Source: Bacillota bacterium
GTDB lineage: Bacteria; Bacillota; Sulfobacillia; RBS10-35
Length of the DNA: 5,585 nt
NCBI GenBank assembly: GCA_029960865.1
Contig: JASBVX010000109.1
Span: 1-5,585 of the forward strand
Direction of reading: 5' to 3'
The notes under the pieces are model-generated. The model saw only the letters and a program-made list of their open reading frames with translations, had not been told where the DNA came from and did no database searches. The position numbers and the translations under genes were made by a program. Numbering within the stretch: the first letter of the stretch is position 1; every line of letters begins with the position of its first letter. Of the stretch, positions 1-5,585 are shown in pieces.

Positions 1-364
1 CGTGAGCCTCCAGAACAAAGGGCGCCGCTCCCTTCCTCCTGTGCCGGTCCTGGCACTGGTAGGAAAAAGGCCGCCCCAGGAAGGGGGGCGTTCCAAGGCG
101 AGGGGGAATCTAGGTTTTCAGTATGGGGAAGGGATCGTCGCTTGGACCCGGGACCCCATGACCTCTTTCGTCCCCCTCCTAGAGGAGCTGATCGACCTCA
201 CCCAAAGCGGCCTCTGGCGCTTCGATCCGCAGAGGATCCAGGTGCTGCAGGATGGAGGATCCTTCTACCTCCGTTTCCGGGCTGCCCGGCAGCAGGCGGC
301 GCCGCTTCCCGTGACCTTCGCCTGGCAGCCCCTGGGAGGGGAGGAGACACCGTGGGCCTTTTAA
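1..364 (+). CDS. purL: Phosphoribosylformylglycinamidine synthase subunit PurL, C-terminal end (5' partial, short-form tail)
   Basis: The reading frame is open from the left edge (first full codon at 2) to TAA at 362-364, so only the last ~120 residues are seen. PurL is the ATP-dependent synthetase that turns FGAR into FGAM, using ammonia from PurQ with help from PurS. The first visible residues, VSLQN followed by PPVPVLALVGK, match the end of the second AIRS N-type domain of PurL (typically 'SLYN…PTPVVGMVG'). About 100 residues then remain, including a helix-like stretch LLEELIDLTQSGLW. Bacillus-type PurL has well over 200 residues there, with a 'SAHDVSEGG' motif and an 'LFGES' motif, and neither is seen. 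From memory, Thermotoga maritima PurL (about 600 aa) has a similarly short tail, so this is probably a natural short form and not a truncation. Codon use is like the neighbours. The position directly before purF supports the call. The tail itself is poorly conserved, hence moderate confidence. Confidence 0.72.
   Translation, partial: VSLQNKGRRSLPPVPVLALVGKRPPQEGGRSKARGNLGFQYGEGIVAWTRDPMTSFVPLLEELIDLTQSGLWRFDPQRIQVLQDGGSFYLRFRAARQQAAPLPVTFAWQPLGGEETPWAF
342..346 (+). promoter_or_regulatory. Ribosome binding site of purF
   Basis: AGGAG, inside a longer purine run from about 334 to 347, lies 5 nt before the GTG at 352. It sits within the last codons of purL. It decides the purF start: the open frame reaches back to about 142, but those residues only shadow purL, and homology to PurF begins just after 352. 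Confidence 0.7.
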
Positions 365-1575
365 GCCTGGGAGGCATCTTCGGTTTTTATGCCCCAAAGG
401 GGCTTTCCCGGGAAAAGGCGGAAGATTTCTTGGCCCGGGGTTTGAGCTTCCTTCGCCACCGGGGGGAAGGAGGCTGGCGCCTCTTTTTCTCTTCCTCCCA
501 GGGATGGAGGAGCCTGGAGGGCGAGGGGGTGGCTCCCCTTTCCCTCCCCGATGGTCCCTTCGCCTGGGGGCTGGGGGCCGTCTTTCGGGGGGCGCAGCAC
601 CCGGGATGGCTGACGTTTCCGAAGGGGGCCCTGGTCTTTGCCGGGCGTCTCCCGCGTCTCCCCCGAGAAGGGGATCTGGCGAAGGAGTCCCTTTCCCTGG
701 AGGGGGCCCTGGCCTTTCTGGCGGCCGATGGGCCTTTCTTCTACGCCGCCCGGGACCGCCAGGGCCACAAGCCCCTTTACGCCGCCCGGGAAGAAGAGGG
801 CTTTTTCTTCGCCAGCGAGGGGGGGCCGGGCTTTCCGGGATGGGAAAAGGAGGGGGGACCCCTTCCCGGAGGGATTCTCTTTCGCTTTGGACCTGAAGGC
901 TTCATGCCTTTAAAGAACCCTTGGGGAGCCGCCAAGGGCGACACCCGGGTTTGCGCCTTCGAAGCCCTCTACCACTGCCGCCCCGACAGTCTTTTGGTGG
1001 GAACGAGGGTCTATGCCCTCCGCCATGCCATGGGGCGCCTTCTCGCTCGGGAGGCTCCCGCCCCGGGGGATGTGGTGGTGGGGGTGCCGGATTCGGGCAC
1101 AGCCGCCGCCCACGGGTATGCCGAGGAAACCCGCTTGCCCCTGGTCATGGGCCTTTGGAAAAACCCCTATCTGGGCCGCACCTTCCTTCGCTCAGCCCCC
1201 CAGGAGCGGGATTGGGCCCTTTCCCAAAAGCTTTTCGCCATCCCCGAGGCGGTGGCGGGAAGGCGGGTGGTCATGGTGGACGATTCCATCGTGCGGGGAG
1301 CGACGGTGGCCTGGAACGTCAAGCTCCTCCGCCAGGCGGGCGCCAGGGAAATCCATGTGCGTATCGCTTCACCCCCGGTGGTGAAGGGCTGCCCCTATGG
1401 CCTCTTGGGGGTGGAGGAGGGGGCTCTTTTCCAGAGCCATCCCGAGGCTCTCCCGGTGGAAAGCCTGGCTTACCTTTCCCTCTCCGCCTTCGACGAGGCC
1501 CTTTCTCAGGGGGAAGAGATGTCGTTTTGCCGAGCTTGTTTTGGAAAGGAGGCCCATCGCCTTGTCCCTTTATGA
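352..1575 (+). CDS. purF: Amidophosphoribosyltransferase PurF with degenerate, probably inactive glutaminase domain
   Basis: 407 aa from GTG 352, against the usual ~450-500. PurF makes 5-phosphoribosylamine from PRPP, normally with ammonia released from glutamine by its N-terminal domain. The C-terminal transferase half (about 200-385) is intact: VPDSGT (245-250), KNPYLGRTF (270-278) and the PRPP loop VVMVDDSIVRGAT (306-318). Four cysteines fit the Bacillus-type Fe-S ligands: C201, C347, C393 and C396. The 146-residue spacing between the first two equals my recollection of B. subtilis (236/382). The N-terminal half keeps the fold signature (GIFGF at 8-12, HRG at 36-38, RDRQGHKPL at 134-142), but the nucleophile position before GIFG is Gly7. 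'HNGN' reads FAGR (96-99), 'RYST' is absent, and there is no cysteine before C201. By inspection it should not hydrolyse glutamine. The gene overlaps purL by 13 nt and purM by 14 nt. Its identity as a PurF-family transferase is secure; its ammonia source is unknown. Confidence 0.95.
   Translation: MGLLSLGGIFGFYAPKGLSREKAEDFLARGLSFLRHRGEGGWRLFFSSSQGWRSLEGEGVAPLSLPDGPFAWGLGAVFRGAQHPGWLTFPKGALVFAGRLPRLPREGDLAKESLSLEGALAFLAADGPFFYAARDRQGHKPLYAAREEEGFFFASEGGPGFPGWEKEGGPLPGGILFRFGPEGFMPLKNPWGAAKGDTRVCAFEALYHCRPDSLLVGTRVYALRHAMGRLLAREAPAPGDVVVGVPDSGTAAAHGYAEETRLPLVMGLWKNPYLGRTFLRSAPQERDWALSQKLFAIPEAVAGRRVVMVDDSIVRGATVAWNVKLLRQAGAREIHVRIASPPVVKGCPYGLLGVEEGALFQSHPEALPVESLAYLSLSAFDEALSQGEEMSFCRACFGKEAHRLVPL
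1545..1552 (+). promoter_or_regulatory. Ribosome binding site of purM
   Basis: AAAGGAGG, close to the ideal anti-16S sequence, lies 9 nt before the TTG at 1562 and within the last codons of purF. It supports the rare TTG as the purM start, which also gives the expected PurM N-terminus (MSLYEEAGVD, family pattern 'YxxAGVD'). Confidence 0.75.
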
Positions 1576-2605
1576 GGAGGCAGGGGTTGATCGGCGGCGG
1601 GCGGCCAGGGCCATCGAGAAGGTGAAGGAGATGGCCAGGGCGACCTATACGCCCCAGGTTCTGGAAGGCATCGGCGGGTTTGCGGCTCGGTTTCGGCGGC
1701 CGGGAGAGGTTTTGCATGCTTCCTGCGATGGTGTGGGCACCAAGATCCTGCTGGCCAGGGAGGCAGGCCTTCACCAGACCACCGGCTGGGATGCGGTGGC
1801 CATGGTGGTGAACGATCTTCTGGCCTCGCGGAGCCTGCCCCTCTTTCTCCTGGACTATGTGGCCATGGGCCGCTTGGAGGGGGAGGTCTTGGAGGACATC
1901 TTCCGGGGCGTGACCCTCGCCTGCCAAGAGGCAGGTTGTGCCCTCATCGGTGGGGAGACGGCGGAGCTTCCCGATCTCTTGCCTTCCGGTCACTACGACG
2001 TGGTGGCCTTTGGCGTGGGGATGGAAACGGAAGGGGGGAGGGGTGAAAGCCCCCAGGCGGGGGATGTTCTCCTGGGTCTTCCTTCTTCGGGTCTTCACAG
2101 CAACGGCTTTTCCCTGGTGAGAAAGATCCTTTCCGCCGACAAGGGTTCTCGAAAGGACGGCGGGGAAAGGGTGGAGGGAGGGCCGGGGGCGAAGGAAGGG
2201 GAAGGCTCCCCCCTGGTCCCCATGCTTTTGACCCCGACCCGCATCTACCGAAAGAGCCTGGAGCCCATCCTCCGCCATCCCGGCCTGACCGGCCTTGCCC
2301 ACATCACGGGAGGCGGTCTTTTCGAAAATGTCCCGAGGATGCTGCCCCCTCATCTGAGGGGGGAGATCTGGGAAGGGACCTGGCCCCTTTTGCCGGTCTA
2401 CCGCTGGCTTCTCCAGGAGTTAGGAAAGCCTCTCAAGGAATTGGCCCAGGTCTTCAATGGGGGACTGGGAATGGTCCTTTCGGTGCGAAAGGAGGCCCTC
2501 TCAGAGATTCAAAAGGGTCTTCTGAAGGCGGGGGAGGCCTCGTTCGTGGTGGGGCAGGTGGCGGAAGGCCCGGGAGGGCTTCTCTGGCGGGAGGAAAGGC
2601 CGTGA
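1562..2605 (+). CDS. purM: Phosphoribosylformylglycinamidine cyclo-ligase (AIR synthase) PurM
   Basis: 347 aa, the normal family length (~345), if translation starts at TTG 1562. The frame is open further upstream (to 1397), but those residues overlap purF in another frame and have no PurM similarity. PurM uses ATP to close the imidazole ring, converting FGAM to AIR in the cytoplasm. Family motifs appear in order: YEEAGVD (4-10), IGGF (37-40), SCDGVGTK (54-61), WDAVAMVVNDLL (76-87), PLFLLDYVAMG (93-103), ALIGGETAELP (127-137), SSGLHSNGFSLVRK (175-188), LLTPTRIY (222-229), HITGGGLFENVPR (247-259) and FNGGLGMVL (298-306). The ATP-binding and dimer-core signatures look intact. A charged, glycine-rich linker sits at about 192-217, in a region that varies in length between PurMs. 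The gene overlaps purF by 14 nt and purN by 4 nt (GTGA), so translation is probably coupled. I see nothing pointing to loss of function. Confidence 0.97.
   Translation: MSLYEEAGVDRRRAARAIEKVKEMARATYTPQVLEGIGGFAARFRRPGEVLHASCDGVGTKILLAREAGLHQTTGWDAVAMVVNDLLASRSLPLFLLDYVAMGRLEGEVLEDIFRGVTLACQEAGCALIGGETAELPDLLPSGHYDVVAFGVGMETEGGRGESPQAGDVLLGLPSSGLHSNGFSLVRKILSADKGSRKDGGERVEGGPGAKEGEGSPLVPMLLTPTRIYRKSLEPILRHPGLTGLAHITGGGLFENVPRMLPPHLRGEIWEGTWPLLPVYRWLLQELGKPLKELAQVFNGGLGMVLSVRKEALSEIQKGLLKAGEASFVVGQVAEGPGGLLWREERP
2589..2594 (+). promoter_or_regulatory. Ribosome binding site of purN
   Basis: GGGAGG lies 7 nt before the GTG at 2602, within the last purM codons. It supports GTG 2602, whose first G is followed by the purM stop (GTGA overlap), as the purN start. 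Confidence 0.65.
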
Positions 2606-3240
2606 AAAAGGTTGCGGTGGCGGTGCTGGCGTCGGGAGAGGGGAGCAACTACCGGGCTCTTCAGGCCTACGAGGGAGCCCCCTATGAGATCGCCCTCTTG
2701 GGGACCGATGATCCCCGGGCTCCCGCTCTCTCCAAAGCGAGAGAAGATGGTCTCCCCACAGCCCTCTTACCTCCCGAGGGCTTCCCCAGCCGGGAAGCCT
2801 GGGAGAAAGCCATGGTGGAGGTTCTGGAAGAGAGCCGGGTGGAGTGGGTGGTCCTGGCGGGCTTCATGCGCATCCTGGGGCCCTTTTTCCTCCGGGCTTT
2901 TCCGTGGAGAGTGGTGAACCTTCACCCTTCCCTCCTCCCCTCTTTTCGCGGAAGGGAGGCCATCGCCAGAGCCCTCCAGAGGGGCGTCAGTTGGACAGGC
3001 ATCACCGTCCACCTGGTGGATGAAGGGGTGGATCAGGGGCCCGTCGTCATCCAGAGGCCGGTGCCTCGCCTTCCCGGCGACGATGAAGAAAGCCTCACCC
3101 GGCGCATCAAGGAGGCGGAGCACCACCTTTACCCCCGGGCCCTCCATGCCCTTCTGGAGGTTCCTTTCCGGGTGGAGGAAGGCCGCCTTTTGTGGGCCGA
3201 CGAAAGGAAGGTGCGTCTCTTATGCGGCGAGCCTTTTTGA
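2602..3240 (+). CDS. purN: Phosphoribosylglycinamide formyltransferase PurN (10-formyl-THF dependent)
   Basis: 212 aa, the same length class as E. coli PurN. It moves a formyl group from 10-formyltetrahydrofolate to GAR, giving FGAR. The N-terminal nucleotide-site motif LASGEGSN (9-16) is present. VVLAGFMRILGP (83-94) is the family core, followed by NLHPSLLPSFRG (106-117). The catalytic triad falls at N106, H108 and D144 (in VDEGVDQGP), the same numbers as in E. coli, so activity is very likely. The C-terminal 'EHHLYPRAL' (173-181) is also typical. The GTG start overlaps the purM stop by 4 nt, and the 3' end overlaps purH by 19 nt. A folate-dependent PurN here means this step does not depend on the formate-using PurT, although a PurT elsewhere cannot be excluded. 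Confidence 0.97.
   Translation: MKKVAVAVLASGEGSNYRALQAYEGAPYEIALLGTDDPRAPALSKAREDGLPTALLPPEGFPSREAWEKAMVEVLEESRVEWVVLAGFMRILGPFFLRAFPWRVVNLHPSLLPSFRGREAIARALQRGVSWTGITVHLVDEGVDQGPVVIQRPVPRLPGDDEESLTRRIKEAEHHLYPRALHALLEVPFRVEEGRLLWADERKVRLLCGEPF
3205..3211 (+). promoter_or_regulatory. Ribosome binding site of purH
   Basis: AGGAAGG lies 10 nt before ATG 3222 and inside purN. Because it sits downstream of the alternative in-frame GTG at 3192, it favours ATG 3222, which also gives the usual short PurH N-terminus (MRRAFLSLSDK). Confidence 0.6.
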
Positions 3241-4739
3241 GCTTGAGCGATAAGGAAGCCTTTCTTCCCCTGGTGGCAGAGCTCTTGAACCGGGGCTTTC
3301 GCCTTTCGGCTTCCACCGGTACGGCCCGTTTCCTGGCGGAAAGGGGCTTTCCCTGCCAGGATGCCTCGGAGTGGACCGGTTTCTCATCCCTTTTGGAGGG
3401 CCGGGTGAAAACCCTCCATCCCGCCCTTCATGCCCCTCTCCTGGCCCGTCCCCACCAGTACCCGGAGCTCACCCGCCATGGGTGGGAACCCTTCTCCGTC
3501 CTGGTGGTGGATCTCTATCCCTTCAGCCAAGAGCGGGAGAAAGGCCTTCCCCTGGACCGGCTGGTGGAAGCCATCGACATAGGGGGGGTGGCTCTTTTGC
3601 GGGCGGCGGCCAAAAATGTGCCCCATGTTCTCCCGGTTTGCCATCCTTCCACGGTGCCGCTTCTCCTCCGGGCCTTGGACCATCCCGAAGAAAGGGAAGC
3701 CATCGGGCGCCGCCTGGCCGCGCAGGCCTTTGCCACCACCGCCTACTACGATGCTCTGATCGCAGGGTCCTTTCAGGAAGCGGCGGGGGAACCGGAGACC
3801 TTCCCCCAGCATCTTCTCCTTCCCCTGGAGAAGGCCGCCGACCTTCGCTACGGAGAAAACCCTTCCCAGAAAGGGGCCTGGTACCGCAGGGCCGGGGAAA
3901 AGGATCAAGGTCTTCTCGGCCTTCACCAGATCCAGGGAGGCCCCCTTTCCTACAACAACCTCCTGGATGCCCAAGCTGCCCTGGAACTTTCCCAGGCCAT
4001 CGACCGCCCTGCCGCTGTCGTCGTCAAACATACCGTCCCTTGCGGGGTGGCGGTGGGAAAGGACCTAGCCACAGCCTTTGCGCGCGCCCATGACGCGGAC
4101 CCTATCTCGATCTTTGGGGGCATTGTGGCCTTCAACCGGCCTTTGGATCGGGAGGCGGCCCTTCTCCTGAAGCCCCTTTTCCTGGCAGTGATCCTGGCAC
4201 CCCACATCCGGGAGGATGCCCTTCCCCTCCTTGAGAAAAAGAAGGTGCGCCTCCTGACCCTCCGTGACCCCGCCGAGGCTTGGCCTGCCAAAAAACCTCG
4301 TTTCCTTCTGAGAAGCGTGGGCGAGAGTTTTGTTTTGCAGGACCCCTATCCCCTCCCGTCTCTCCCTACCCCTCCTTCCGACATGGACCCATGCCTCTGG
4401 GAGGATCTGATTCTGGCGTGGCAGGTGGTGGGCCATATGAAGTCCAATGCCATCGCCCTGGTGAAAGGCGGGGTTACGGTAGGCCTGGGAGGGGGTCAGA
4501 CGAGCCGTGTGGGGGCTGTCCGCTTGGCCCTTTCCCAGGCAGGGGAAAGAGCCCAAGGAGCCGTTCTGGCCTCTGACGGGTTTTTTCCCTTTGCCGATGG
4601 GGTGGAAGAGGCCGCTAAAGCCGGCATTGCCGCCCTCTTGCAGCCTGGGGGGTCGGTCCGGGATGAAGAGGTTTGGCAAAAAGCAAGGGAACTGGGCCTC
4701 CCCATGATCTTGACGGGGGAGCGCCAGTTTCGCCACTAG
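3222..4739 (+). CDS. purH: Bifunctional AICAR formyltransferase / IMP cyclohydrolase PurH
   Basis: 505 aa, close to the usual ~510-530. It performs the last two steps to IMP: formylation of AICAR with 10-formyl-THF, then ring closure. The N-terminal cyclohydrolase domain (about 1-190) shows SLSDK (7-11), STGTA (31-35), GRVKTLHP (60-67), DLYPF (97-101), IDIGGVALLRAAAKN (118-132). The transferase domain shows LRYGENPSQ (208-216), LSYNNLLDAQAAL (242-254), the catalytic pair K269-H270 in VVVKHTVPCG, DPISIFGGIVAFN (293-305), KSNAI (407-411), GGGQTSR (423-429), SDGFFPFADGVEEAA (451-465), QPGGSVRDEEV (474-484) and the C-terminal RQFRH. Some consensus positions differ (GENPHQ to GENPSQ, KHTNPCG to KHTVPCG, VVKH to VVGH), but the key K/H pair and the asparagine of KSNAI remain. 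It overlaps purN by 19 nt. ATG 3222 is chosen over GTG 3192 for the RBS and N-terminus. Confidence 0.97.
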   Translation: MRRAFLSLSDKEAFLPLVAELLNRGFRLSASTGTARFLAERGFPCQDASEWTGFSSLLEGRVKTLHPALHAPLLARPHQYPELTRHGWEPFSVLVVDLYPFSQEREKGLPLDRLVEAIDIGGVALLRAAAKNVPHVLPVCHPSTVPLLLRALDHPEEREAIGRRLAAQAFATTAYYDALIAGSFQEAAGEPETFPQHLLLPLEKAADLRYGENPSQKGAWYRRAGEKDQGLLGLHQIQGGPLSYNNLLDAQAALELSQAIDRPAAVVVKHTVPCGVAVGKDLATAFARAHDADPISIFGGIVAFNRPLDREAALLLKPLFLAVILAPHIREDALPLLEKKKVRLLTLRDPAEAWPAKKPRFLLRSVGESFVLQDPYPLPSLPTPPSDMDPCLWEDLILAWQVVGHMKSNAIALVKGGVTVGLGGGQTSRVGAVRLALSQAGERAQGAVLASDGFFPFADGVEEAAKAGIAALLQPGGSVRDEEVWQKARELGLPMILTGERQFRH

Positions 4740-4751
4740 AGGGGGATACCT

Positions 4752-5585
4752 ATGAAGGTTCTGGTGGTGGGAGCGGGCAGCCGGGAACATGCCATGGGCC
4801 ATTACCTCCGCCAAGGTGCCTCCTCGTCCCTGCGCCTCTACTTTCTTCCGGGGAACGCCGGCACCCAGCACCTGGGGACCAACATCCCCCTGGATCCTTT
4901 GGATGGAGGAAGGGTAGCCCAGTGGGCCCAGGAAGAAGGGGTGGATCTCGTTTGGGTGGGTGGGGAAGAGCCTCTCGGGCAAGGCCTGGTGGATCACCTG
5001 AGGGCCAGAGGCATTCCCGCTTTTGGTCCTCCCAAAAAGGCGGCCCTTCTGGAAGGAAGCAAGATCTTCGCCAAAAGCTTTATGGCCCGCCATGGCCTGC
5101 CCACCGCTTCCTTTAGAATCGCCCACACTTACGAAGAAGCCATCGATGCTCTAAAGGATTTTTCTTCAGGGGTAGCCGTAAAAGCGGATGGTCTGGCTCA
5201 GGGAAAAGGGGTGGTGGTGGCGGAGGAACCTGGGGAAGCTCTCCCCTACCTGAGGGCCTTTCTGCAGGAAGGCGCCTTGGGCGAAGCAGGGCGGCGGGTT
5301 GTTCTGGAGGAGCGCTTGGAAGGCCGCGAAGTTTCTCTCCATGGCCTTCTCTTTCCCCAAGGAAGCTTTCTTTTGCCCCTTTCCAGGGACCACAAACGTC
5401 TCTTGGATGGCGATAAAGGACCCAACACCGGCGGCATGGGGGCGCTGGCTCCCGTGGAAGAGAATCTTTTGTCCCTTTGTCGGGAGAGCATCTGGGAGCC
5501 CTTATTGGATGCTCTCCAAACGGAAGGCCTTTACTACACCGGCGTCCTCTATGTGGGTCTGATGATGACCTCTAAAGGCCCCAAG
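4752..5585 (+). CDS. purD: Phosphoribosylamine-glycine ligase PurD (3' partial)
   Basis: Open frame from ATG 4752 to the right edge: 278 of the usual ~420 residues. PurD joins glycine to phosphoribosylamine with ATP, directly after PurF in the pathway. An ATP-grasp enzyme: N-terminal domain with MKVLVVGAGSREHA (1-14), PGNAGT (33-38), WVGGEEPLGQGLVD (68-81), then FGPPKKAALLEGSKIFAKSF (91-110) and MARHGLPTA (111-119). The ATP-binding glycine-rich loop is VKADGLAQGKGVVVA (143-157). VVLEERLEGREVS (183-195), RDHKRLLDGDKGPNTGGMGA (212-231) and YYTGVLYVGLMM (261-272) follow as expected. The metal-binding 'EFNxRFGDPE' motif should lie just past the window. A purine-rich site (GAGGGGGA, 4739-4746) sits 5 nt before ATG. 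The 12-nt gap after purH is the only non-overlapping junction here. The start is clear and the function well supported. Phosphoribosylamine is very unstable, so PurD close to PurF fits known channelling ideas. Confidence 0.96.
   Translation, partial: MKVLVVGAGSREHAMGHYLRQGASSSLRLYFLPGNAGTQHLGTNIPLDPLDGGRVAQWAQEEGVDLVWVGGEEPLGQGLVDHLRARGIPAFGPPKKAALLEGSKIFAKSFMARHGLPTASFRIAHTYEEAIDALKDFSSGVAVKADGLAQGKGVVVAEEPGEALPYLRAFLQEGALGEAGRRVVLEERLEGREVSLHGLLFPQGSFLLPLSRDHKRLLDGDKGPNTGGMGALAPVEENLLSLCRESIWEPLLDALQTEGLYYTGVLYVGLMMTSKGPK

Noticed and set aside
142..351. N-terminal extension of purF from an upstream ATG, containing a Cys that might serve as nucleophile
   Set aside because: These residues are a +1-frame shadow of the purL tail, are rich in Pro/Arg/Gly, and the Cys is not followed by GIFG. 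The strong RBS and the start of homology both point to GTG 352.
1..364. purL read as a frameshifted pseudogene because of its short end
   Set aside because: The frame is open throughout with codon use like the neighbours, the stop sits at a normal overlapping junction with purF, and short PurL tails are known in Thermotoga (from memory).
921..1625. Plus-strand 234-aa frame inside purF
   Set aside because: Gly/Pro/Arg-rich shadow of purF in another frame, with no motifs and no credible start.
1319..2353. Long minus-strand open frame (344 aa) opposite purF/purM
   Set aside because: Low-complexity Pro/Gly/Arg-rich translation with no family motifs, lying antisense to two clear genes. Typical of GC-rich coding DNA.
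3192..3221. Alternative purH start at GTG 3192
   Set aside because: Would add ten residues not typical of PurH, and the AGGAAGG site lies downstream of it and upstream of ATG 3222.
4740..4751. Terminator or promoter between purH and purD
   Set aside because: Only 12 nt, filled by the purD ribosome binding site. No inverted repeat or T-run.
4065..5126. Long minus-strand open frame (353 aa) opposite purH/purD
   Set aside because: No recognisable domain, and it spans the junction of two well-supported genes on the other strand. A shadow frame.

Overview
This window is one densely packed, single-strand purine biosynthesis operon. The order is purL (3' end only), purF, purM, purN, purH, purD (5' part only), all on the + strand. 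This matches the second half of the classical Bacillus-type pur operon (…purQ-purL-purF-purM-purN-purH-purD). The DNA is clearly GC-rich. Start codons are mixed (GTG, TTG, GTG, ATG, ATG), Shine-Dalgarno sites are strong and purine-rich, and most genes overlap. This suggests a compact bacterial genome. A thermophilic and/or anaerobic lifestyle is my inference: PurL has a short Thermotoga-like C-terminus and PurF keeps all four iron-sulfur cysteines. I cannot name the organism.

Layout: 1-364 is the end of PurL. 352-1575 is PurF, overlapping purL by 13 nt. 1562-2605 is PurM, overlapping purF by 14 nt. 2602-3240 is PurN, overlapping purM by 4 nt. 3222-4739 is PurH, overlapping purN by 19 nt. 4752-5585 is PurD, 12 nt after purH and cut by the window edge. 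There is no gene-free stretch longer than 12 nt, and no internal promoter, terminator, RNA gene, repeat or mobile element that I can support.

Together the genes cover most of the route from PRPP to IMP. PurF makes phosphoribosylamine, PurD adds glycine, PurN formylates, PurL makes FGAM, PurM closes the imidazole ring, and PurH does the last two steps to IMP. PurE/K, PurC, PurB, PurS and PurQ would be expected upstream, outside the window.

The main surprise is PurF. Its phosphoribosyltransferase half and Fe-S ligands are intact, but its N-terminal glutaminase domain is shortened and degenerate. The nucleophilic cysteine is replaced by glycine, the HNGN and RYST signatures are gone, and the whole domain has no cysteine. 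It looks like a PurF that cannot hydrolyse glutamine and must take ammonia from solution or from another protein. The rest of the operon looks functional, so this appears to be an evolved state and not a decaying locus.
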